Of a stretch of DNA of 64,000 nucleotides, positions 1 to 7,858 are shown piece by piece (the first letter of the stretch is position 1; each line of letters opens with the position of its first letter). A program made the translations under genes and the position numbers. The stretch spans positions 1 through 64,000 of the forward strand of contig NZ_PJOM01000005.1 in the NCBI RefSeq assembly GCF_002900965.1, given 5' to 3'. This DNA comes from Pseudotabrizicola formosa. Its GTDB lineage: Bacteria > Pseudomonadota > Alphaproteobacteria > Rhodobacterales > Rhodobacteraceae. Below the pieces are notes generated by a model. The model saw only the letters and a program-made list of their open reading frames with translations. It was not told the DNA's origin and did not search any database.

Positions 1-169
1 CGCGTGATCCACAAGATGTACCCTGCCCGCGCCAGACCCAATCCCGCTCTCCATTCTCCGACTCGCCCCATATTGCCTCCAGCCGGACCATGGGCCGCAA
101 ATCTTAAGAAAAACCTCCATCCCCTCCGAGATCACGTTCATCAGGACGCTGTGCAGCGGCTCTGTCTCG

Positions 170-252
170 GGTGTGTTTCGCCCGAATACGCCTGCCAGTT
201 GGTCTTGGTTACAAAGCTGACAGCCGTGTGGAAGGCCAGGTCAGGGGCCCGC
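170..252 (-). pseudogene. remnant of potassium-transporting ATPase subunit KdpA
   Basis: Read on the minus strand, this stretch encodes about 25 residues that match the N-terminal region of KdpA. The segment runs [25 protein letters not shown], where intact KdpA normally has an FNTAVSFVTNTNWQ-type motif that precedes the first selectivity-filter region. The similarity stops abruptly after GET and the frame then runs into unrelated codons and a stop. No KdpB, KdpC or KdpF sequence is seen nearby. I infer a short relic left after deletion or recombination. The match is recognised by eye from family knowledge; it is short, so the assignment is moderate. Confidence 0.5.
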
Positions 253-378
253 AGGGGCGGCGAGGATCTGGCAATGGATGGCGTGTTTCTCGCTGAACGT
301 CGTGCGTTCTGTGGCCCGCGCCGCGCAGGCACAGAAAGGGCAGCAGGCAAGAGGGAACAATCTAAAGCTTTAAAATGT

Positions 379-406
379 CTGGAGCCGCCCGGTAGGGCGG
401 CTCCAG
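379..406 (-). terminator. Rho-independent terminator of the outer-membrane protein gene
   Basis: A perfect 12-bp inverted repeat (CTGGAGCCGCCC and its complement) with a 4-base loop lies 28 bases beyond the stop codon of the minus-strand gene. On the minus strand it is followed by ACATTTTAAAGC, which is moderately T-rich. Confidence 0.75.
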
Positions 407-433
407 TCAGAACTTTTCAAGGTGTCTGTCAGA

Positions 434-2257
434 TCAGAAGCGTATGTTCATTCCGGCCGTCAAGGCAGTCGTGTTTGATGTCGACGAAATGGTCCGGCTG
501 ACCTCGGCCTCGAGGCTGTAATTTGGACCGATGTTGTAGGAGATATCCAAGCTTCCGCGGACAACACCATTCGTAGACCGTTCGATCGACATTTCGGCAA
601 AATCCGCGATTTGGACTGACCCGCCGATCACAGCGTAACGGTAGAACTCGTCATCCGCCTCATAGGTGAGAGCGCTGGCGATGTCGCCTCCCTCTGTCCA
701 AGCATCAGTTGCGCGTCTGCCCGTCACAAGGGCAACATGTGGCCGGAAGGTGCCAGAGTTGACGGCGGCCTTCACGACGACCCAACGATCGCTGGCGTCA
801 AACGCGCCGGTGTTGGAAAACTCACCGATGGTGCGGCCGTAAGACACATCCTTATAGGCAAAATTTGCACTGCTCGACAGGGAGAAGCCCTCGAAGTCCT
901 TTTTCAACCCTACCCCGAAGTGCCGTGTCTTCATTTCGCCACTGGTTGCGTTGGTCGAAAGGAGGTTAAAGCCACCAAAAACATGCACACCTTCCTGGGT
1001 GAGCTCGGAAAAACCGAAGCGCAGCAAGTTCGTATTCGCCGTCTCCCCAAATCCGATATTGCTGCTCAGGTGCCCTGCCTGTACGCCTTGGATGAACCCC
1101 AGGCCATAGAGATCAAGAGCGCTGGCAATGCGTTGCCCCTGATCCATGCGAGCGCTGAAAGGTTCAAGCGTCACACTCGAGAGCCGTGCTTCGCCGATGC
1201 TGCCGTCACTATAAACATAGCGTGCCTCTGTCGTTTCTTCGCGTGCGAGTGTCTGCACCCCATCAACGACAGAAGACTCATGGCGCAGAGTGCTGCTGAA
1301 GGTCTCCCCAACCACTGTTGGCCCCGACGCACTGTCTGTTGCGCTGCCGACATCCACCAATTCGCCGGTCAAGATGTCTTCCCCGCCGCCAGCGCCGCCT
1401 TCGACGGCAGATGTCGCAGCGGCAAAGGCGCTCGGGCCAAAGATATAGGCATAGCGCGCTGTCAGGATGTCCCCAGCATTCACGGCCGTCCAGTGCCAGC
1501 TCAGACCAATCGTGTCGTCACCCCGCCCGTAATTTACCGACTCGCCGCTTTCGTTTGTGTAAGGAGAGCCTGTGTAACCATCTGCTTCGGTCGTCCACCC
1601 ACTGATGCCGGCATCGACATTGGCGTCAGTGGAGTACATTCCCAATGCGTAGCGCGAAACGATGGCTTCGGAAAACACGACATGGTTGTCTGGCACAGCG
1701 CCATAGCCAAGAACGTTGTCTGTGCTGCTGGAATCGCCGGGTTGCGGCATCGCATCGGGGTCGATGAAGCGACCAAACCAGACGTCTGCTGCGGCGCTCC
1801 CTGCGGTGATCCGCGTGGTGATGTCAACAAACTCACTTTCCGAAGGAAGGCTGTAGGTGTTTCGCAGGCTCCAGGTGCCGCCGCCAACCGTCCAGGTTCC
1901 AGTCCAGTCTGCCAAGCTTGCCGTTGGGGCCAAGCCGTCGGTCCATCCGCCTGCGATGTCAGCAGAATTCCCGGCATTGTTATTGGCCGTATTTACGCCA
2001 TCGACTTTTACGCTGAATCCGTCGAAAGGGCTGCCTGGGGTCAGGTAGTCGCCTTGCTCACCATCTGCCGGGAATGATCCGCCGCCGGTCGCGTCAAACT
2101 GCAGCCCGGGCCGCGTGCCGTTGCCACTTCCAAAGGTGCCGGTGATTTCATTCACGCCAGCTTTTACAAAGCCATTTTCCAGCACGCCATTGTCAGCATA
2201 AGCGCCCCCGGCTACGATGGTCGCCGTAGCGCTTATTGCAAAAGTAATCTTCCTCAT
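434..2257 (-). CDS. autotransporter-like outer-membrane beta-barrel protein
   Basis: The 607-aa product begins with a clear Sec signal peptide (MRKITFAISATATIVAGGAYA, cleavage after residue 21). Residues 22 to about 340 are rich in Gly, Thr, Ser and Asp and look like an extracellular or periplasmic passenger. From about 370 to the end, alternating hydrophobic strands end in a C-terminal Phe (MNIRF), the usual signature of an outer-membrane barrel. I start at the ATG at 2257 because AGGAT sits about 8 bases upstream; an in-frame extension of 24 residues upstream would bury the signal peptide. I do not recognise a named family. The layout fits an autotransporter or a surface protein with a C-terminal barrel, which is an inference. 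A CtrA-like box lies 36-50 bases upstream and a strong terminator follows, so it is probably monocistronic. Confidence 0.7.
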   Translation of the reverse strand: MRKITFAISATATIVAGGAYADNGVLENGFVKAGVNEITGTFGSGNGTRPGLQFDATGGGSFPADGEQGDYLTPGSPFDGFSVKVDGVNTANNNAGNSADIAGGWTDGLAPTASLADWTGTWTVGGGTWSLRNTYSLPSESEFVDITTRITAGSAAADVWFGRFIDPDAMPQPGDSSSTDNVLGYGAVPDNHVVFSEAIVSRYALGMYSTDANVDAGISGWTTEADGYTGSPYTNESGESVNYGRGDDTIGLSWHWTAVNAGDILTARYAYIFGPSAFAAATSAVEGGAGGGEDILTGELVDVGSATDSASGPTVVGETFSSTLRHESSVVDGVQTLAREETTEARYVYSDGSIGEARLSSVTLEPFSARMDQGQRIASALDLYGLGFIQGVQAGHLSSNIGFGETANTNLLRFGFSELTQEGVHVFGGFNLLSTNATSGEMKTRHFGVGLKKDFEGFSLSSSANFAYKDVSYGRTIGEFSNTGAFDASDRWVVVKAAVNSGTFRPHVALVTGRRATDAWTEGGDIASALTYEADDEFYRYAVIGGSVQIADFAEMSIERSTNGVVRGSLDISYNIGPNYSLEAEVSRTISSTSNTTALTAGMNIRF

Positions 2258-2292
2258 CGATCGAATCCTATCGTGGGCTTTCTTGTTTAAGG

Positions 2293-2307
2293 TTAACGTT
2301 TGGTTAA
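2293..2307 (-). promoter_or_regulatory. CtrA-like box TTAA-N7-TTAA
   Basis: Two TTAA half-sites are separated by exactly 7 bases (minus strand TTAACCAAACGTTAA). They form part of a GGTTAAC direct repeat with 11-bp spacing. This matches the published CtrA consensus of Caulobacter and other alphaproteobacteria, and it lies 36-50 bases before the ATG of the outer-membrane protein gene. Whether it activates or represses cannot be told from sequence. Confidence 0.5.
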
Positions 2308-2329
2308 CAATTAGTTGAAATGCCGACAA

Positions 2330-2358
2330 TTTGTTGTGCGAAATCCCTATTTGTTGTG
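2330..2358. repeat. direct repeat TTTGTTGTG with 20-bp period
   Basis: TTTGTTGTG occurs at 2330-2338 and 2350-2358, two helical turns apart, in the upstream region of the minus-strand outer-membrane protein gene. It could be a binding site for a tandem-bound regulator; it could also be chance in an AT-rich promoter region. Confidence 0.25.
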
Positions 2359-2381
2359 TTTTGCCGTGCTAAAAATGCAAC

Positions 2382-2867
2382 ATGGAACTGGTGGGTCGCC
2401 AGTCCACGCCTATGGGGATCAAGGCGGGCCAGTCCGCCACTGGCAACATCCTTGAGGCCATCGCACGCCGCGCTGGCTCTGATCTGGCGATGCTCAGCGG
2501 CAAGATCGCGGATCACGGGCCGGGCTCTACCGGGCTGTTGCGGATGGTGTGGGACAATGGCGACCGCACCGTGCTGGTTCGCCCGGACCTCGGCGGGGTG
2601 AGGCTGGGCTGGGATCTGGCCCATACCGCAGCCGATGAATTGCGTGCCGCCATCGAGGGCATGGCGATGCATCTCCGGCTGATCATCGAACGGATGAGCG
2701 AAGGGGGGCTGACGTTCCGGCGTGTGATCAACGCCGGCGGCATTCCGCAGAAGAACCGGGTGCTTAATCAGGTCTCTGCCACTGTGATGGGGGTCGAGGT
2801 GCACATGGTGTGGATCCGGTCCAATGCCTCCCGAAATTCGGGAAACCATGCTGTTTTCCCGCGCTAA
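2382..2867 (+). pseudogene. C-terminal remnant of an FGGY-family carbohydrate kinase (ribulokinase-like)
   Basis: The frame keeps three recognisable pieces of the C-terminal half of ribulokinase/FGGY kinases. These are GIKAGQSATGN near residue 12 (family form G-EAGQSA-GD), the LRAAIEGMAMHLRLIIE helix, and INAGGIPQKNRVLNQV near 115-130 (family form AGG-xQK-x-LLxQIYAD, in the ATP-binding domain). An intact kinase is about 500-550 aa; the whole N-terminal sugar-binding domain is missing, and the similarity fades after VMG. There is no Shine-Dalgarno site of note. It sits between the outer-membrane protein and the choline-kinase-like operon, and I infer a deletion relic of a sugar-catabolic gene. 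A new short expressed protein is possible but unlikely. Confidence 0.65.
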
Positions 2868-3808
2868 AGCCGCGCCAGATGCAAGGGCCAGTCCGGATGT
2901 TCAAACAGCGAACGGGCGCGCATCTTTTTCCACATTCCATATTTGTGAAAGTCGAAGTCCAGCCGCGAGACTTTCAGCTGAACCATCGACCACAAGCACC
3001 ATTTCACGTCGGCCAGCGCCTTGTGCACCGTGATGCGTGACACAATCTCAGGTCTTACACTGCCAAAGTACTCTTCGATCAGTTCCAGTTCGCGCTCTGG
3101 CTTGAAGAACATCTCTCCGAACCAGATCCCAAGATCATAACAGCGGTCGTTCATCGACGCATATTCATAGTCGATGAGCATGATGGACCCGTCCTTGCCG
3201 ATCATGAAATTTCCGGGCATCGGATCGTTGAATGAGGTCACCAGATCAAGGCCAGAGGCGTGCATGGCATCGCGCGCCAAACGGGTGTTGAGGCGCAGCC
3301 AGTCTGCATCCTGATACATCGGTGCCCCAAGATCTCTGATCTGATCCAGGTGTTCATCGATCATGTCAAAAATCGTCTTTGTCAGGGACAGGGATGGCAA
3401 GCCGTGCATGACGCGGTAGGCGCTCATCGCGGCCTTGCACATCTGCAGATCGCGGAAATCGCTGTGGTTGGACGGGCGTCTGTCTTGGAGAAAATCGTTG
3501 ATCTCGATCCCGCGTGCCGCAAGGTCATCGTGAACCTTTGGCCCCAGACCGGCCTTCGCAGCCTTGCGTGAAGCATCCAGCGCGGTTTCGCGGTCTATGA
3601 ACATTTCGGTGCCTGCGCCCGGAACCTTGACGAACCAGTCGCCCGGACCTGCCGTATCGCGCACACGCCAGTTTTCGTTTGAAATGCCGCCAGATACAGC
3701 GCCGTAAACCATGGTCTGACCGCCCTTGAACAACGGGGCTTCGCGGATCGCAGCTTCGATGGTTTCTTCCATGGCGTTTTGCGCATTGCCCAAGGGTTTC
3801 ATGGTCAC
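2864..3808 (-). CDS. choline-kinase/APH-family phosphotransferase, last gene of operon
   Basis: This 314-aa protein has the choline/ethanolamine-kinase fold. The glycine-rich GGISNENW loop is near residue 40, KVPG near 61, and LIDYEYASMNDRCYDLG near 211-227 matches the choline-kinase metal-binding segment (D213). The Brenner motif HxDxxxxN is present as FNDPMPGN (193-200): the catalytic Asp195 and Asn200 remain, but the leading His is Phe. The start is a GTG at 3808 that overlaps the previous gene's TGA (GTGA); an ATG two codons later is an alternative. It is the second of two tandem, diverged paralogues after an M20 hydrolase and an ABC importer, so it probably phosphorylates an amino-alcohol-like product of that pathway. 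The substrate is not known. Confidence 0.8.
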   Translation of the reverse strand: MTMKPLGNAQNAMEETIEAAIREAPLFKGGQTMVYGAVSGGISNENWRVRDTAGPGDWFVKVPGAGTEMFIDRETALDASRKAAKAGLGPKVHDDLAARGIEINDFLQDRRPSNHSDFRDLQMCKAAMSAYRVMHGLPSLSLTKTIFDMIDEHLDQIRDLGAPMYQDADWLRLNTRLARDAMHASGLDLVTSFNDPMPGNFMIGKDGSIMLIDYEYASMNDRCYDLGIWFGEMFFKPERELELIEEYFGSVRPEIVSRITVHKALADVKWCLWSMVQLKVSRLDFDFHKYGMWKKMRARSLFEHPDWPLHLARL

Positions 3809-4740
3809 GCTGCCCCCTTTGCTGTCAGGCGAACCCGTTCTTCAAACAAGGGGTGCTGCAAGGCCATCGTCAGTCGCAGCAACCGCCATTCGCCGTATTT
3901 GATCCATTCCACGGATTTACGTTCGGACTTATGGGCCATCAAGCCTGACCAAAGCGCATGCAGCATGTCATCCACATGCGACCACAGTCGGGCGCGGGCA
4001 AATGCAACCGGATCGAAGTGGCCGACATAGGCCTCGAACGCCGGCCGCATCTGGCTTTCGTGATCGGTCCGTTCGGCAAGCAGGCAGCCCAGATCGTAAA
4101 GTGGATCATTCATGCCAGCACGATCAAAGTCCACCAGCATCACCTGTGCGCCGGGTCCGATCATCAGATTGGAACAAGATCCGTCATTGCGGCAGGGTTT
4201 CAGCGGCACACCATCGGAGAGTCCTTTGGCCATCCAGACAAGGCTGCGCAGCCAAGCGATAGTGTCGGGCAGCGCCACCCCATCGGCTTTGTAGGCCGCG
4301 ATCAGGTGATCGATTTCGGCAAAGGGATCAAATCTGTGGTCAATGACAGGGCCTGCGTGCAGCGTCTTCAGCGCCAGGACGGCGGATGTCATCACCGAGT
4401 CTTCTTGCAGGTCGTTTTGCCGCGCCGTAATCCAGTCTTCTCCAAGGCGGTCCATAGAGATTGCGCCTAAGCCCGTATCTGACCAGAGCACCTTCGGACC
4501 AACCCCTGCCGCACCCGCATCTCTTGCGGCCTGAAATGCCGCCTCAAGGTTGTAGGTCCCCTGCATTTCGGGGTGCATCCGTTTTACAAATGCGTCGGCG
4601 GTCAGGACGGAGCGGCTTTCAAGGGCCTTGTAGCTGGGGGAAGCGAGCGCCGAAGGGCCGTCAGAGACGACATCGGCCATTGAATACCCCGCAGCAGTGA
4701 CAGCCTCTGCCATCATGGCATCTGTAACAAGTCCGGTCAT
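3805..4740 (-). CDS. choline-kinase/APH-family phosphotransferase, first of a tandem pair
   Basis: The 311-aa protein is distantly related to its downstream neighbour. Visible kinase features are a catalytic-loop segment RNDGSCSN (184-191), with Asp186 and Asn191 kept but Arg in place of the usual His, and VDFDRAGMNDPLYDLG near 203-218 (metal-binding Asp204). The N-terminal glycine-rich loop is not obvious: residues 28-45 read GPSALASPSY, unlike typical family members. The start overlaps the preceding M20 hydrolase stop by ATGA (4740-4737), and its own stop overlaps the next start, which shows translational coupling. The two kinases could form a heteromer or act on successive substrates; both ideas are inference. 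Confidence 0.75.
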   Translation of the reverse strand: MTGLVTDAMMAEAVTAAGYSMADVVSDGPSALASPSYKALESRSVLTADAFVKRMHPEMQGTYNLEAAFQAARDAGAAGVGPKVLWSDTGLGAISMDRLGEDWITARQNDLQEDSVMTSAVLALKTLHAGPVIDHRFDPFAEIDHLIAAYKADGVALPDTIAWLRSLVWMAKGLSDGVPLKPCRNDGSCSNLMIGPGAQVMLVDFDRAGMNDPLYDLGCLLAERTDHESQMRPAFEAYVGHFDPVAFARARLWSHVDDMLHALWSGLMAHKSERKSVEWIKYGEWRLLRLTMALQHPLFEERVRLTAKGAA

Positions 4741-6020
4741 TTTGCCCCCGCTGCCGTGTCAAGGCACCCGCCTGCCAGATCGATCCGGCGGATCATGTCC
4801 AGAACCACCTCGGCCCCTGCCCTCAGGTCATCTGCAGAAGTATACTCGTCGCATCGGTGGATCACGCCATTGACCGACGGTACAGCAAACACAAGGCTGG
4901 GCAGGATTGCATTCAGCGCAACGGCATCATGGCCTGCGATGGTATCGAGTCGCATGCGCGGCAGGGAAAACTGATCGGCAGCCTGTTCAGCCAAGGCCAC
5001 CAATCGCGCATCGAACTTTCCGGCGGGGCGGATGTCAACGCCGACCACTTCGGCAGTGACTGAGGCCCGGCGCGCAAGCTCGGGCAGGGCCTTGCGCAAC
5101 TCGGCCTCTGCCGCTGTCAGAGTGTCTGGCTCGGGGGCGCGCAGTTCTGCAAAAAGCACGGCCTTGCCCGGCACGACATTTGGCGAATTTGGCGTGACAT
5201 CAACACGGGCGACAGAGGTATAAAGGGTGTCCTGGGCTTGATCGGCAAGCTCGCGCACCTTTGCAATGATATAGGCGGCCCCCAGAAGCGCATCCTGGCG
5301 GTCCTCCATCGGGGTCGGTCCGGTGTGGTTTTGTTTTCCCTCCACCTCGATGCGCAGTTTGACCGCGCCCCAATGCCGTACAAAGGGCGCAATCTTTGCG
5401 CCGCTGCGTTCCATGTGGCTGTCGCCTTCGATGTGGACCTCGATATAGCAATCGGGGCGCGGCCCTTCCTCTGGGCCCATGTATCCGGTCCGGGTCAATT
5501 CGGCCTCCACCGACGCGCCATCACGGTCTTTGCGCGAAAGGGCGAAATCGCGGGTGAGGGCACCCGTAAAGACCGATGATCCGAGCAGAGAGGGTTGAAA
5601 CCGCGCGCCTTCTTCGTTCATCCAATCCGCGACGACATAGTTGCAGCGCGGCGTGATGCCGTTCAGGGTGCAGTGGGCGCGCCAGCTTTCGATGGCCACC
5701 AGTCCGGCGATCACACCGTATGCCCCGTCAAAGCGCCCGCCCTTGGGCTGGCTGTCCAGATGCGATCCGACCATGACCAGCGGCGCGCCGTCCTGCGCAA
5801 TATCCAGCCGCCCGAACAGGTTGCCAATGGAATCGATCAGAACGGTGTAGCCGCGCCGTTCGAACTCGGCGCAGAGCCAGTCGCGCGCAGCTTTATGAGC
5901 ATCTGTCAACGCCGGACGGTCTACGCCGCCATCGCCGGTGCTGCCAAACTCCGACACTTTCTCCATCAGCGTATCGAACATAGGCGCATCTATTCGCGCG
6001 AGTTTGGTGGTATCAGGCAT
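4737..6020 (-). CDS. M20-family amidohydrolase (N-carbamoyl-L-amino acid hydrolase/allantoate amidohydrolase type)
   Basis: This cytosolic 427-aa metallopeptidase-fold enzyme would cleave an amide or carbamoyl bond. It carries the family's two-metal motifs in order: GSHLDSQ (His87), GGRFDGAYGV (Asp98), NEEGARF (Glu136/137), VHIEG (His196), the dimerisation-domain NHTGPTPMEDRQDAL, AGHDAVAL, and HRCDEYT near the C terminus (last His ligand). Where relatives have HIEQGP, this protein has HIEGDS, a change next to the active site. The start overlaps the ABC ATPase gene by 8 bases. Its place between an ABC importer and two choline-kinase-like genes suggests that it hydrolyses the imported compound and that the kinases act on the product. 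Beta-ureidopropionase or allantoate hydrolase activity are alternatives. Confidence 0.85.
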   Translation of the reverse strand: MPDTTKLARIDAPMFDTLMEKVSEFGSTGDGGVDRPALTDAHKAARDWLCAEFERRGYTVLIDSIGNLFGRLDIAQDGAPLVMVGSHLDSQPKGGRFDGAYGVIAGLVAIESWRAHCTLNGITPRCNYVVADWMNEEGARFQPSLLGSSVFTGALTRDFALSRKDRDGASVEAELTRTGYMGPEEGPRPDCYIEVHIEGDSHMERSGAKIAPFVRHWGAVKLRIEVEGKQNHTGPTPMEDRQDALLGAAYIIAKVRELADQAQDTLYTSVARVDVTPNSPNVVPGKAVLFAELRAPEPDTLTAAEAELRKALPELARRASVTAEVVGVDIRPAGKFDARLVALAEQAADQFSLPRMRLDTIAGHDAVALNAILPSLVFAVPSVNGVIHRCDEYTSADDLRAGAEVVLDMIRRIDLAGGCLDTAAGAK

Positions 6021-7857
6021 CGGCAGTGGCTTTCGCTGTGGACGTGGCGTTCAAAAGAAAACAGGCGGCCAGCGCCTGGTCGCCCCGGCTGACAAGGGCG
6101 GGGTTTTCGCGGTAGCAACGGTCAAAGGCATGCGGGCAGCGACCGGCAAAGGCGCAGCCCGGTGGCAGGTCAATGGGCGAGGGTGGCTCGCCTTCCAGGA
6201 GGCAGTCTTCGGGACGATACCGCCGCTCTTCGAGGGTTGGGGCCGCGGACAGAAGCGCGCGGGTGTAAGGGTGCCCCGGATCAAAGAACATCCGCTCGTT
6301 GGGGGCGACCTCGACCGTTTCGCCCAGATACATCACGGCAATGCGGGAACAGACCTGACGCACCATCGTCAGGTCATGCGAGATGAAGATATAAGTGAAC
6401 CCGTGCTGCGCCTGAAGGCGACTGAACAGGTCCAAGAGCTTGCCCTGCTCGGTCTGATCCAGCGCCGAGAGAGTCTCGTCCATGATCAGCAGGCGCGGCT
6501 CCAACACCATGGCGCGCGCCACCTGAAGCCTTTGGCGCTGTCCGGCCGAGAGACCGGTTGGCAGGAGGTCATAAAACCTGTCGCCTAACCCGACTTCGTT
6601 CAAGGCGGCGCGCGCGCGGTCCTGACGTTCCTTTTTGGTGCCGATGCCGTGAATTTTCAGGGGTTCTTCGACGATGTCACCAATGGAAGACTGGGGCGGC
6701 AGCGATCCGAACGGATCTTGCAGCACAAGTTGAAACCGTCTGCGCAACTGCCGCAGCCGCGCGGGGCTTGCAGTGCCTACATCTTCGCCTTCAAAGATGA
6801 TCGACCCGGCGTCTGGTCGCTCCAGCCCGGTCAACAGACGCATGAGGGAAGATTTGCCGCAGCCCGACTCCCCCACGATTCCAAAATTGTCGCCGGGAAA
6901 GACGTCAAATTCCACATTGCGCACGGCCTGCACCACGGCCTTGCCTGCCTTGCCGCGTGTTTCATAGAATTTGGCCACCCCACGCACCGACATGATCGCT
7001 TGCCGGTTGCGGTCCTGCCGGTCGTCGCGCCCGTCTTTTCCGTTGGCCCAAAGCGTTGGCAATTCAGTGATCAGGGCGCGCGTGTAGCCATGTTGCGGCT
7101 CGGCAACCAGATCAGAGGAGGCTTGGCGTTCCACAACCTCGCCGGCGTGAAGCACCATCACCTCATTCCCCGCATCGCAGGCCACGGGCAGCGAAGAGCA
7201 GATGAACAGGATCGCGGTCGAGAACTCTTCGTTCAGCTCGCGCATCAGTTTCAGGATCTGGGCGGCAACCGTTACATCCAGAGGTTGGGTGATATTGTCG
7301 GCAATCAGCAAAGCGGGGTCTGAAATCAGGGCGTCGACGATCATTGCCCGTTGCATCATCCCACCCGAATATTGGAACGGGTATTCGTGAAAACGGCTGG
7401 CGGCCGATGGAATCTTGACGGCTTCGAGCAAGCGGATGGCCTTGGCCTGTGCGTCTTTTCCCGAAATCTCGGGCCGCACGGCGCGCAGCTTTTCAACCAG
7501 TTGCGCCCCCACCGTCATCGTGGGGTCCAAGGCCCCCGCGGGGTTGCCGCCGATATAGGCGATCTCGCGTCCGGCGAGGCCGCTGGCAAAGGACTTGTCG
7601 CGGATCAGGTCGCGCCCTTTGAACAGGATTTCGCCCGTCGTGATTTTCAACTGGGGTGCCATCCAGCCTACCAGTGCTCGGGCCAGCACCGTTTTGCCCG
7701 ATCCGCTTTCTCCGATGACCGACAGGATCTGGCGGGGTTTCAGATCAAAGCTGATGTCGTGCAGGATCGTGCGGCTGACGCCTTCGCTTTGCGCGACCAC
7801 GGTCAGGTTGCGCACGGAGAGCAGCGGTGCGACCGGGGATGAGGGGTCTGTCATCAT
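6013..7857 (-). CDS. fused double ATP-binding protein of a peptide/opine-type ABC importer (DppD-DppF type)
   Basis: The 614-aa protein joins two nucleotide-binding domains. Domain 2 has an intact Q-loop (LQDP), Walker B with catalytic Glu (LLIMDE) and H-loop (ISHDL), but its signature is LSAGQ instead of LSGGQ. Domain 1 keeps Walker A (GESGSGKT, 49-56) and YSGGM, but its Q-loop Gln is Gly104, the catalytic Glu after Walker B is Asn188 (LLIADNI), and the H-loop His is Ser221 (FICSSL). One composite ATP site therefore looks degenerate and one intact. The C-terminal CAFAGRCPHAFDRC cysteine motif of oligopeptide transporters is present. I start at ATG 7857, with GGAGG 8 bases upstream, directly after the permease stop. 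Confidence 0.9.
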   Translation of the reverse strand: MMTDPSSPVAPLLSVRNLTVVAQSEGVSRTILHDISFDLKPRQILSVIGESGSGKTVLARALVGWMAPQLKITTGEILFKGRDLIRDKSFASGLAGREIAYIGGNPAGALDPTMTVGAQLVEKLRAVRPEISGKDAQAKAIRLLEAVKIPSAASRFHEYPFQYSGGMMQRAMIVDALISDPALLIADNITQPLDVTVAAQILKLMRELNEEFSTAILFICSSLPVACDAGNEVMVLHAGEVVERQASSDLVAEPQHGYTRALITELPTLWANGKDGRDDRQDRNRQAIMSVRGVAKFYETRGKAGKAVVQAVRNVEFDVFPGDNFGIVGESGCGKSSLMRLLTGLERPDAGSIIFEGEDVGTASPARLRQLRRRFQLVLQDPFGSLPPQSSIGDIVEEPLKIHGIGTKKERQDRARAALNEVGLGDRFYDLLPTGLSAGQRQRLQVARAMVLEPRLLIMDETLSALDQTEQGKLLDLFSRLQAQHGFTYIFISHDLTMVRQVCSRIAVMYLGETVEVAPNERMFFDPGHPYTRALLSAAPTLEERRYRPEDCLLEGEPPSPIDLPPGCAFAGRCPHAFDRCYRENPALVSRGDQALAACFLLNATSTAKATADA

Positions 7858-7858
7858 C

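Larger units (their letters stand above)
1..433. other. left-edge region without an intact gene
   Basis: Apart from the KdpA-like remnant and the terminator hairpin near 379-406, I see no coding sequence here with a convincing start, Shine-Dalgarno site or family match. The open frames that cross it on both strands look like chance GC-rich frames. The region probably marks a junction where older sequence has decayed. Confidence 0.5.

Noticed and set aside
737-2077. Long plus-strand open frame of 446 codons
   Set aside because: It is antisense to the outer-membrane protein gene, has no signal, family motif or ribosome-binding site, and shows the composition of a shadow frame.
2304-2849. Minus-strand open frame of 181 codons
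   Set aside because: It is antisense to the FGGY-kinase relic, whose plus-strand translation carries clear family motifs, and it lacks a start signal.
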